Source: Hevea brasiliensis
Taxonomy: Eukaryota; Streptophyta; Magnoliopsida; Malpighiales; Euphorbiaceae
Assembly: GCF_030052815.1 (NCBI RefSeq)
Contig: NC_079498.1
Location: 67,628,992 to 67,692,991 of the forward strand
DNA: 64,000 bases
Direction of reading: 5' to 3'
Within the stretch, counting starts at the first letter, position 1; every line of letters starts with the position of its first letter. This document shows positions 35,405 through 46,335 of this stretch, one piece after another. The translations under genes were made by a program, and so were the position numbers. The notes below the pieces were generated by a model, which ran no database searches, was not told the DNA's origin, and saw only the letters and a program-made list of their open reading frames with translations.

Positions 35405-36973
35405 GGGCAATTGACAAAAAAAGTGTAATAAAAAATACAAAATACTAAAAAAAGGGTGAGTTTGAAATTAATTACTAAAAAGGGGTAAATTTTGCTGAGG
35501 TGGAGGAAATGAGTGCGGGACGCTAATTATAATAGCGTTTTTAAGATCCGGACGCTATTCAAAATAGCGTGAACGCTATTCAAAATAGCTTCCAGCTCTC
35601 AGTTTAAAAGTAGCGTCCAACCTTTTTTTTTATTTTTAATAATTTTATTTTATATTTTAAATAAAATATAAATATTATTTTAATAAATAAAATTATAATA
35701 TGTAATATTATATATTATAATATTTTTATTATGAATATTATTTTTTAATTTAAAATTAAATTAAAATTTAAATAAATAAAAAATTAAAATTAAAAAATAA
35801 ATAATTAAAAAAATTTAAGAAAAGTTGGACGCTATAGCGTCTAACTTTTCTTTAAATTTTTAATAATTTTATTTTATATTTTAAATAAAATATAAATATT
35901 ATTTTAATAAATAAAATTATAATATTATATATTATAATATTTTTATTATCAATATTATTTTTTTAATTTAAATTTAAATTAAAATTTAAATAAATATAAA
36001 ATTAAAATTAAAAAAATAAATAATTAAAAAAATTTAAGAAAAGTTGGACGCTACTATAAGTAGCGTCCAACTTTTTTTTAAATTTTTAATAATTTTATTT
36101 TATATTTTAAATAAAATATAAATATTATTTTAATAAATAAAATTATAATATTATATATTATAATATTTTTATTATCAATATTATTTTTTTAATTTAAATT
36201 TAAATTAAAATTTAATAAAATATAAAATTAAAATTAAAAAAATAAATAATTAAAAAGGTTTAAAAAAAATTAGACGCAACTTATAGTTTAATTTTTTTAA
36301 TTATTTTATTTTATATTTTTATTATAATTTTTTATTTTTTTTAATTTATTTAAAATATAAAATAAAATAATTAAAAATATTATAGAATATATAATATTAA
36401 TTATTATAATTTTATTTATTAAAAAAATATTTTTAATTTATTTAAAATATAAAATAAAATAATTAAAAATTTAAAGAAAAGTTAGACGCTACTTATAGTA
36501 GCGTCCAACTTTTCTTAAATTTTTTTAATTATTTATTTTTTAATTTTAAATTTTTATTTATTTAAATTTTAATTTAATTTTAAATTAAAAAATAATATTC
36601 ATAATAAAAATATTATAATATATAATATTACATATTATAATTTTATTTATTAAAATAATTTTTATATTTTATTTAAAATATAAAATAAAATTATTAAAAA
36701 TTAAAAAAAAAAGGTTGGACGCTACTATAAGTAGCGTCCAACCTTTAAACTGAGAGCTGGACGCTATTCAAAATAGCGTCCAGCTCTCTTTTCAACTTTT
36801 TCACCCGGACGCTATTTTGAATAGCGTCCAGACCTTAAAAACGCTATTATAATTAGCGTCCCGCACTCACTTCCTCCACCTCAGCAAAATTTACCCATTT
36901 TTGATAATTAGTTTCAAACTCACCCTTTTTTGGTATTTTACATTTTTTATTACACTTTTTTTGTCAATTGCCC
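35405..36973. mobile_element. 1569-bp Mutator-type foldback element
   Basis: Flanked by a perfect 9-bp duplication CTCTTTGAG (35396-35404, 36974-36982). The empty site is at 2000-2008 in TNL-1 intron 1. Ends are GGGCAATTGACAAAAAAAG and its complement. Outer arms carry repeated ACGCTATT...AATAGCGT hairpins. The interior is AT-rich ~205-235-bp modules, each punctuated by a GACGCTA hairpin (about 35825, 36041, 36270, 36485, 36715), with the right part inverted relative to the left. No ORF, so non-autonomous. Confidence 0.9.
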
Positions 36974-36982
36974 CTCTTTGAG

Positions 36983-37433
36983 ACTGTTTTGTTCCTTTCA
37001 ATGTAATATATTTTGGGGTTGGTTGAAAAGATATAATTTTTCAACTTTGGGCTAAATTCGCCGGATCGCAACTGGTTAGATTTTTACTAGTATCCGATTC
37101 GACCGAACCCTAATAGAATAAATTAGAATAGTACATAATTGGATAATTGAATTTGAGTTTGAAAAATAATACTTATAACGTGAATTTAGGTATTATATAT
37201 TAGGTATCCATTATTCAAATCTATTTATATACATACTTAATTAAATAAAAGATATATGTTTTTTTATAATATTTATAAATTTTACATTTTTATTTTAAAT
37301 AAATAAAATTAAATATTTTATGAAATTATTAAATTTAAAAATATAAAATATAAATAAAATTAAATTTTTATGTAAATTATTAATTAAAATATATAAAAAA
37401 TTCTGATTTCAATTGGGTATTGTTCATTTTGAA
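36983..37433. other. Remnant of TNL-3 intron 1 and deletion junction
   Basis: 36983-37396 matches TNL-1 intron 1 (about 2009-2420). A short unmatched stretch (37397-37433) joins it to the unit 3' spacer. The rest of the intron and all NBS-LRR exons are missing here. Confidence 0.75.
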
Positions 37434-38556
37434 CAGTAACACAGATTCTCTTTTAATGTATTTACATAGATGTTCCAAAATAATACTACCACTAATTATA
37501 ATAAGGTTGAATTGGCACTATCAAATTCAGACCTCCTACAATAAGGCATTTCCCTTCAATTTTTTTGGGAAATTATGTGGAGAGTTGAGTTTACTTGATA
37601 TTGCCGTTGGATTTGTTTTTAAAATTTTTTTTTTTAAAATATATTAATTAGAAAGTATTAAAAATTAATTTAAAATTAAATTTAATAAGTTTTAGAAATA
37701 GGAGCATCAATAATAACGCAATAATTTTTCTAATCTTTTTCTTTAAAAAAACATTTGAAATAATGATATTTTTTCTAAAAGTTTTTTTTTAATCTTTAAA
37801 TAATAATGCCAAACAAACACTTACTCTAATAAAATTTTATGAAATTCAAATTTACGTCCTATGTGATCTTGTGATTTTCCAACTTAATTTGTACTCTATC
37901 TAGCTCTCAAATGCTTGGGACCATTTAGAAAAATGTATGAGGAATATATAGTAAGTCTTCAATGGATTAAGAAGAGACAAAATGAATTGATTGAAAAAAA
38001 TTAAATGAATGTTTGGGGTCCATTTACAAAAATGTATGAATGATTGTCAAGTACGTAATTGCCTTTTACCTCAGAAAAATGGACAAAGAAAAATAGAATA
38101 AAGTGCAGAAGTCATTAAAATTCTTGTCTTTGTTTTCACAGCTATGCTTATGTTGATAGAAGTTGGACTGCTATTTCATATTTTCGTATACCCTCTTGAA
38201 AGTGATACTTTCAAATATTATATTCAACGGTAAATAAAATTGAAACCTTCTTTGAAGCTTGGATTCAGATAGCAACCCATAGACTTTGATTTGTGAATAT
38301 AACCCTCTGCCATGGCCTTCGTGCACACGAATACAACTCATTCAAAGTCGCTTATAATTACAAAGTTAGGAATTAACTCAATAACTTGATCCAAAAATAA
38401 AATATTTGGATTTAATTCAAATTTGATTTAAAAATTAAATGAATGAAATTTAATTTAAAATTTAAAAATTTATATTTTTATTTGTAATGATCCATAACTT
38501 ATAAAACGATTTGAATTCAGTATGAAATCTTTTATTTATATAAATTTAATGCATAA
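37434..38556. repeat. TNL-unit 3' spacer, copy 3
   Basis: Matches 14262-15392. Homology ends at GCATAAT (38550-38556). Non-coding. Confidence 0.8.
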
Positions 38557-39930
38557 TTCTTACCCAAAATGATTTAATCCAATTTTGCACTTTTATTGAT
38601 TTCTTTTTTGTAATTTCTTAGAATAAAAAAATTGAATTTTTTTTAAAATAAGAAAATTTTATTTTACAAGAAATAAAAATTATGTATGTACCTATTTCGC
38701 ATTGCATTTAGAAGATGAAATTACTTTTCTGAATAAAAGTACTATTTAAGATGCTATTAAAAAAACAGTTTGAAAAAAATTATTTTTTTATTTTAATATT
38801 TTTATAATTAAAATTTATCCAATTTAATTTTAAATTATTTTTTAATACTCTTTAACTGGTATATTTAAAAAATAATTTTCTCAATAACAGTTCTAGCATT
38901 AATGCTAAACATGTCTTATAATAATGTAAGAATTTAATTGTTTTTTTTATTTTATAAATAATTTATTTCAAAAGATGTATTAGGCACGGTTACTTGTATT
39001 CAAATAAAATAAATAAGGAGATATGAACACCTTGACTGTGGATTCTACGGTACCCTCAAGGTGTCAATACCCTTAAATTTTTTTTTTTTCAAATACTATA
39101 TTTATTCATTTAATAATAATCTTGAAATTGTTTATAAATTGACTTGTCAAGTGGATTGTGATTTTAAAGCATATTTTAAATTAAATTAAAGTAAACATTA
39201 TCTTAACATTTAATGATACAATAAGATTAGGTGAAATAATATAAACTTATTTAAACTTTATCATTTTTATCTTTTGTTATTATATAAACACATTTATTGA
39301 GTCATATTCTATAAAATTGATGGTCAACTCATTGACAATATATATGATATAATTTGATACTAAATCATTTGAGTTCACTCAATTAACTCATATTTAAAAT
39401 AAAAACATAAAATTTACAAAATTAATTTTTTTTTATCAAAAAATTAATATATTTAACTCAAACACGACACAATCAATAAATTGAATGAAATTTAATCCAA
39501 AAATTTTTCATATAATTACCCAATAAATAATTCAAATAATTAAAAAAATCCAAACTCAATTAACTTCCTCCATCCATTTGATTCCTCTAAATAGCATGGA
39601 ATGGACATTACTGGAGCCACATTTAGTTGAGTTGGTCAATTTACGCATTCAACTTTATAAAAAATATATATATATTTTAATAAATTAATTTTATTAAAAA
39701 AATAAAAAATATAAATTAGAGTCAGTTATATATTTTGAATTAATACATATAAAAAAGTTTAAATTTAATTTATTTATATAACTTTATTTTTAATTTTTTA
39801 AATAATATATAAAAATTTAAAATATGCAGAAAATATTTTATATTTAATTTCTATTAAGTTGCATGGAGAAGAAAAAAACTATTCTTAATCACTTGGAACA
39901 ATTACCGAGCACATATATTTTATCGGTAAT
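38557..39930. other. AT-rich intergenic, no gene seen
   Basis: No coding frame or RNA gene visible. One perfect 9-bp inverted repeat ACACCTTGA/TCAAGGTGT with a 20-base loop at 39027-39064. Otherwise low-complexity AT sequence. Confidence 0.55.
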
Positions 39931-39939
39931 TTTTGATGT

Positions 39940-40425
39940 ATTACTGATAAAAAAGGATACGAGATTTAAAATGTGAAATAACTTTTACTAACGACAATAT
40001 GGATAAATTATCGACAGAATCTTCACCAACCACAAGAATTTCGTTGATAAATTTTTAACAAGTAAATAAAAATAAAAATTATAAAATAAAAAAATAAAAT
40101 TTATCCACGACAATTTTGTGATTGGTAATTTTGACTACAAGAATTTCGTCTATAAATTTTTAAGAAGTAAACAAAAATTAAAATTACAAAATACAAAAAA
40201 AAAAAAATATATTGATGCAATTCTTGTGGTCGGTAATTACCTACCATAAGGATTTTGATGGTAAATTTTAAGAAGTAAAAAGAAAAATTAAAATTAAAAT
40301 ATAAAAGCAATTTATTGATGAAATTCTTGTGGTCAATAATGACCTAAGGTAAATTTTTAAGAAGTAAATAAAATTTAAAATTCTAAAATGAAAAAAAAAA
40401 AAAAAAAGCCAACGACAATCTTCTG
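39940..40425. repeat. ~105-115 bp tandem repeats, possibly from a DNA transposon
   Basis: About four diverged units containing ACAAGAATTTCGT(C/T) then ATAAATTTTTAAGAAGTAAA and an A-rich tail. The ACGACAATTTTGTGATTGGTAAT type of sequence resembles CACTA subterminal repeats, but no CACTA end or 3-bp duplication was found. Confidence 0.5.
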
Positions 40426-40431
40426 ATCATT

Positions 40432-40931
40432 AATCGGATTGCGTTTATCAATGCATTAAAGAAGCTGAATTCAAAGATGGGAGGCCATGGATGCTAATGG
40501 GAGATTTCAATATTTGTAATTCACCTCTGGATAAATGGCGAAGGAGGAGAATTAACATTCAAATGGCTGTTGCTTGCAACTCTTTTCAGGATGATGAAGA
40601 GCGTGGGGAAATTGATTTCAAGGGTCCAAGGTTTACTTGATCCAACAAGCAACATGGTTGAGCATGTATTTTGGATAGACTTGATAAAGTGGTAGTTTCA
40701 CCTGAATGGAGAGTTCTATTCCCATTTTGCCAATTGATTCATGAAAAAAATGGTTGCTTCAGATCATAGGCCTCTTTTATTAATGCTTCATCCCAAATCT
40801 AAGGGGCAATTCAAGCCTTTTTTTTCTTTGACTAACGATGGACCACCTCTGCTTCTTGTGAGGATATTGTTGCAAATATTTGGTCATCGCAAGAGTCACC
40901 TGCCCATTTATTGTCTAAACTTGATCAATGT
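40432..40931 (+). pseudogene. LINE fragment: endonuclease domain
   Basis: A broken frame reads PWMLMGDFNI, then KWRRRRINIQMAVACNSFQD, later a region resembling LDRLDKVVVSPEW, and after a frame change ASDHRPLLLML. GDFN and SDHRPL are the classic active-site motifs of L1-type apurinic endonuclease/phosphatase domains in plant LINEs. There are several stops and at least one shift. The fragment stops where element B's LTR starts at 40932, so B inserted into or beside it. Confidence 0.8.
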
Positions 40932-43638
40932 TGTAACACCTTAATTTTTAAATTTATTATTTTATGAGTAAACATTAATATTTTATTTTATTTAAATTTT
41001 GAAAAATTATTTAAAATTTTTCAAATTTTAGAAATTAGATTTAATTTTCCGAAAATGTGAAACTTTGATGATTTTTAAAAATTAATTTAAAGATCACGTG
41101 ACAAAACTAAAAATATATTTAGACTTTAAGAATTTTTTTGAGTTTTCTGAAATTTTTTCGAAATTTTTGGGTCTCGTTTTTTATTCCAAGGCAGAGCAAA
41201 AATTCAATTTTAGGTATCTTGAATCGAACGGGCTGAATCGAATTGAATCGAATTGGACCAGTCGAATCGGGCAGGTCTCCTTCCTTCTTTTCTTCTCCTT
41301 TCTTCTCTCTCCCCGACGCCCCACTTCTCCCTCCTGTTTCTCTCTCTTCTCTCTCCCTCCGCACGGCCACCGCCTCCCCTCCCCTCCCCTCCTCGTGTCA
41401 CCGACAACCTTCCCCACCCCTCTCTTGCCGCCGGCTGGCTTCCAGGTCGCCGAAAAACTGCACCAAAAACTCCCCAGCATGCGAGCGAAGCTTCAACTTC
41501 CCGGGCCGATTTCGGCGAATCCGGCCATCGATTGGACCTGGTCTTATCCCAAAATCCATCTACACCTCAAAAGCTTTCCATAGACATCAAGAACACAAAA
41601 ATCTATCGAGCTGATTGTCAAATTTTTATCTAGGAAGTTTTAGCCCATTTTGAATTTTGAACTAGATTTCTCGCAAACCGTGAACCCCACGAAAAATCTG
41701 AGAATACCAGAGTACTCCCTTCGACAAGAGCTTTGCGGCAATACCCATTTCAAATTTTTTCGATACTGTTTTTTAGTGGGTCCCACTAAACTTCGTGGTA
41801 TTTTTTCGAGAATTAAATGAGCTTCATAAATTCCATTAAAATTATGTACTAACCCTCATTTTGTGAGCTTCGCGTAGGTATGCTCATTTCGAGAAAATTC
41901 GACAGTTGCTCGGATCTGTAATTTTGGGCAGGGCAGGCTGGCTATCAGGAAAGCTTCAGAATCGGGTCAAGATTATAAGCTACCCCACCATTTTCAGATG
42001 TTTTGGACGCGTTCCAAGTGTCAGAATTGGCATAGGTAACCCCGAACCCTAATTTTTCTTAATTATCTAGGCTTGATTTCAATTAAAAATCTATAAATTA
42101 TTCATGGTAAGTTAGAAAATTATAATTCCTTTTGCATTAGCTTAATAATATTGCGAAGGACCGCGGGGCAAAATTTTAGAATTTTTAGAGCTCATTTGGA
42201 TAGCTTTTACAAAAGGTTTAGTTGTACGGACTAAATGGTAATTTTTCAAACTGTGGTTGTTGACTATTTGGATGGGCCCAGGAAGGGCCATGTGGTGTGA
42301 TTGATTTGTGGTTGTGTGACTTGTGGATATAGAAGTATATTTTGAACCATTTTGCAGGTTGGGTGAGTCCTAGGTATAAGGGAGACTCTACCAGATTTTT
42401 GGCACGACTTACGGTGTCTTTAGTTCTTTTTAAGCTTGTATTGAGTCAATTATATTAAATAATTATAATGAAATTGTCAAGTGAGCCAGGACATCCTTCC
42501 TCCTCTGTCCAACTGCCGTAGTGACCTCGATTCACGTCTGTGAGCAAAATATTGATTTTAATTATAATTTCAATATTATTATATGTTCAGGCATGCCCAT
42601 GCATCACTTATAAATATATATCTATGTAGTTAAACTCTAGACACATTTTATATTACATTCTTAATTGATCAAGTGTCATGGATATTGTTTTATGGTAATT
42701 TAGAGCAGTGTGCGTGTGTTGGCATGCGTGTGGTGTATGGTGTTGGATATGGACAGGATGGGTAGACACGGCTGGAGCTTGACTCGCTGGGACCCGATCT
42801 TTTTATGGATGTCAGGGTAGTCATGGCTCGAGATGATCTTGCTGGCTTCCGCATTTGGTCTATTAAGAGAAAGTTTGGCTTGAGATGTACTCATTGGCAG
42901 AGGTTGAATTAAGAGGCTGTATAGGTGATAAGCTCCCATATATGTACTGTTTGAATATTATTGTGTGTGTAAGTGCTTCAGATTACCTTTTTGCTGTTAT
43001 GATGTGATTTGTATGAAAATTATGATGGTGTTGCATCCCGCTCTTTAGGATGCATTAGCTTTAGATAGCTATAGAAATTATAGTTAAAATCGATATTTTA
43101 CTCTCTGAGTCGAACGCTCACTCCTGTTCACCTTATTTTTTCAGGATACAGAAGATTTCTTATTGAGTTCTAACCTGCCTCTCTCCCTCGTAGGTAATCT
43201 ATTAATGTTTGTTATATTTTATATAATTTTACTAACTTTTAGAATTCCGTATGTGTTAGAAGTATTTTATTTGAATTGGGTTTGTAATATAATGTGGTGG
43301 TGGATCTGTAAAATTATTAGATGCATGTATGATTAGATTAGATGAGAAAGTTGAGCTCCCATTTGATTTTATAACATTATAAGTATGTGGAGGGTGAGTT
43401 GAGGTCCCCAAATTATTATATATTGTGCTTACAGGTCGAGCGAGTCAAAAACTCCCCGTTGTATGGTCCATGTTATGGTCAAACTCTGTCCGGTTGTTTT
43501 CTTAAAATTGGGCTTAATATGGGCTTAATATGGGCCTTAGGATTGGGTTAAGGAATAGTTAGGCTTACTACGGGCCTCGGAAGCTATAGGCTGGCCCAGG
43601 TCCTAGTGCTGGTCTGGCCCATAGGTTGGGTCATGACA
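40932..43638 (+). repeat. 5' LTR of element B (2707 bp)
   Basis: TGTAACACCTTAA to GGTCATGACA, with the PBS four bases later. Contains a long pyrimidine-rich stretch (about 41278-41440) and GC-richer sequence than its surroundings, which produce overlapping spurious ORFs. Similar to 1-472 on the opposite strand. Confidence 0.88.
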
Positions 43639-43642
43639 AATA

Positions 43643-43654
43643 TGGTATCAGAGC
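43643..43654 (+). other. Primer binding site of element B
   Basis: TGGTATCAGAGC, initiator-Met type, just after the LTR. Confidence 0.92.
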
Positions 43655-43865
43655 TTAGGCTCCAGATTCATGGGGAATATATGTCTAAAGTTTGAGGAGA
43701 GTCTAGTAGGAGTCACATGCGGAGAATAGGGTCCACATTCATCCTTGCATTGTCATCCTTATTTCTAGTTTCTGCTTCGTATAATTGTGTGTAAATATTA
43801 GTCTATAGAGTTGTGTAACATGTTATTTTGAATTTTATGGGCTAATGCTGCTGAATTTCAGAAAA

Positions 43866-46335
43866 ATGCATAGAAGCAGAAAAGCTGCCATTGCACCAAA
43901 ACGGGATGTACCAAATGAGGTGTCGGCACAGGATGAGGCAGCTACCCCAAGGAGGCGGGGCAAGAGACTTAGAGTTGCTCAAGTAGAAGAGCAGCCGCCA
44001 CCAATTCAGGCATAATCTTTTATGGCCCAGGGTCCTATGGACCCAATGGTAGCTACCCTAGCCGGATTGCAGATAACCATCGATATGATGGCATAATATA
44101 TGGTCCACCATCCACAACAACAGCAGCCCACCGTACCAAGAGGGGAACCTTACAAATAAATAATTAATTTTAAGAAGTTGGTACCTGGAATCTATGAAGT
44201 AACTGATGATGCTTACTGATTTTTGGACTCTTGCAAACAGGCGGGGGTGGAACTGTAGTTAACTGATAGGAGATTGGTAGAGTGTGTGTAGCATGTATTG
44301 GGGCCAGTGCCAAGGCAGTGGATGACAGACTACGTACTATCTCGCATTGAGGGATTATCTTGGACCCAGTTTGTAGAACTATTTATCAATAGATTTGTAC
44401 CAAAAAGCTTCAGAGATCAAAAGCAGTGGGCCTTTAAGGCCTTAAGGTAGAATGACAGATCCGTAGATGAATATGCTACATAATATTTGGAACTGAGTAG
44501 GTATGCCCCCACAGTAGTGGCTACGGAAAGTATGAAGGTAAAGAGGTTCCTAAAGGGGCTAGACAGGAAGTATGCAAACCTGGCTATATTGTCTGATTAG
44601 TCTTTTGATGTAGTAGTTGATCGAGCCAGACAGATTGAAATCAGTTATATAGGAGATAACAGCGGAAGGGCAAAGAAGAATAAAGCAAAGGGTTCTTCAG
44701 GTGTTCCCTACATGAGTACTGTGGATAGTGGCAGCCAGAGTCATTACAGAGGAAGAAGTAGAAACAACAAGAAAGGTGGTTTTAAACACATATCTCGAGG
44801 ATTCAGACTAGGGTGCGGATCCAGCAATGGTCATAGTTCAGGTTATAGTAGTTATAGGTCGGGTTCAAGATCTTCCTTGGCACCTTGCACGCAGTGTGGA
44901 AGAGGACATTCAGGACCTTGTATGATGGGTTTAGGAGGATGTTTCTGGTGTGGCCAGCAAGGTCACTTTGCTAGAGAATGTCCCAAGTTTACTGAGCCAC
45001 AGATGGGGTCACAGGGTTCTGTTGCAAACGTCCCTCGTTAATTGTATCCGAGTGCTTCCAGCATAGTGGGCAGTCAATTCAGTGGCCAACAGGGCCGAGG
45101 ACAAGGAGGACATGGATTTAGAGGTAGGCCAGGAGGTAGAAGTTAACTTCAGGTTTTTGCAATGCAAGGTAGGGTTAGGCTCGGGTTTTAACCTTGACCC
45201 ACCAGGATGCTCAGGCTTCTAATGCAGTTGTGGCAGGTATTCTTCTAGTCTGTTCCTATGAGGCTCATGTTTTGATAGATCTGAGTAACAACATAGACGT
45301 GGATATGGTTTTTCCAGATAGCCCAGTGGTAGTGGATGGAAGGATCCTCCCAGCATACTTGGTTTCTCTACCAGTAATGGATTTTGATGTAATTTTGAGA
45401 ATGGAATGGTTGGCAACTCATTACTCCACTTTAGACTACAAGAACAAAAAGGTATATTTTCATATACCTGGTGCAGAAGAGTTTAGCTTTGACGGTGACA
45501 TGAGCGTGGCTTTATATAACTTGGTGTCAGTAATTAGTTCAAGAAAGATGTTGAGGTGTGGGTGTCAGGGGTATTTGGCATTAGTGACAGATACATATGT
45601 GGAAGGTGTTAACTTCGAGAATGTTCCTGTTGTTAGAGAATTTATGGATGTCTTCCCTAAGAAGCTTCCTGGGTTACCACCAGAAAGGGAAATAGAATTC
45701 TGCATAGATATTGTGCTGGGTACAAACTCCATTTCTATGCCACCTTACAGGATGGCACCAGCAGAGTTGAAAGAGCTGAAAGAGCAGCTACAGGAGCTTC
45801 TGGATAAGGGTTTCATACATCCAAGCACCTCCCCCTGAGGTGCTCCTATTCTATTTGTGAGAAAGAAAGATGGGTCCTTAAGGTTGTGTATTGATTACAG
45901 ACAGCTGAACAAGGTGACTGTGAAAAACAAGTATCCACTTTCTCGGATCGATGATCTGTTTGATTAGCTCCAAGGGGCTAAATTCTTTTCCAAAATAGAT
46001 CTACGGTTAGGCTACCATCAGTTGAGAATCAGGAATGAGGATGTGCCCAAGACAGCATTCAGGACAAGATATGGTAATTATGAGTTCTTGGTGATGTCTT
46101 TTGGACTCACTAATGCACCAACGGCTTTCATGGACTTGATGAACAGGGTATTCAGGCCGTTCCTGGACTATTTTGTCATTGTATTCATAGATGACATTTT
46201 GGTATATTCTCGGACCGAGGAAGAACATGTGTAGCATTTGAGAATGGTGTTGCAAACTTTGAGGGAGTACCAACTATATGCTAAATTTTCAAAATGTGAA
46301 TTTTTGCTAGAAAGCGTCTCATTCTTGGGACACAT
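43866..46335 (+). pseudogene. Element B gag-pol, first part
   Basis: Gag starts at ATG 43866 (MHRSRKAAIAP) and is readable to 45041 despite about ten in-frame stops, many of CAG-to-TAG type. The zinc knuckle is CFWCGQQGHFAREC (about 44940-44982). A frameshift between 45041 and 45194 leads into protease and RT: DFDVILRMEWLATH, then PPYRMAPAELKEL. A TGA replaces the expected Trp before GAPILFV, a TAG interrupts FDx[19 protein letters not shown] follows, then [14 protein letters not shown] and another TAG. RT ends at FLGHIV, where element C is inserted. Confidence 0.9.

Noticed and set aside
35405..36973. CRISPR-like regularly spaced repeats
   Set aside because: The spacing of GACGCTA hairpins is regular, but the spacers are themselves repeated and the whole has terminal inverted repeats and a 9-bp duplication, so it is a foldback DNA transposon in a plant genome.
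41098..41633. Several overlapping ORFs of 65-161 codons
   Set aside because: They are frames through the pyrimidine-rich part of the element B LTR. Composition explains them, and the homologous LTR at 1-472 does not preserve the frames.
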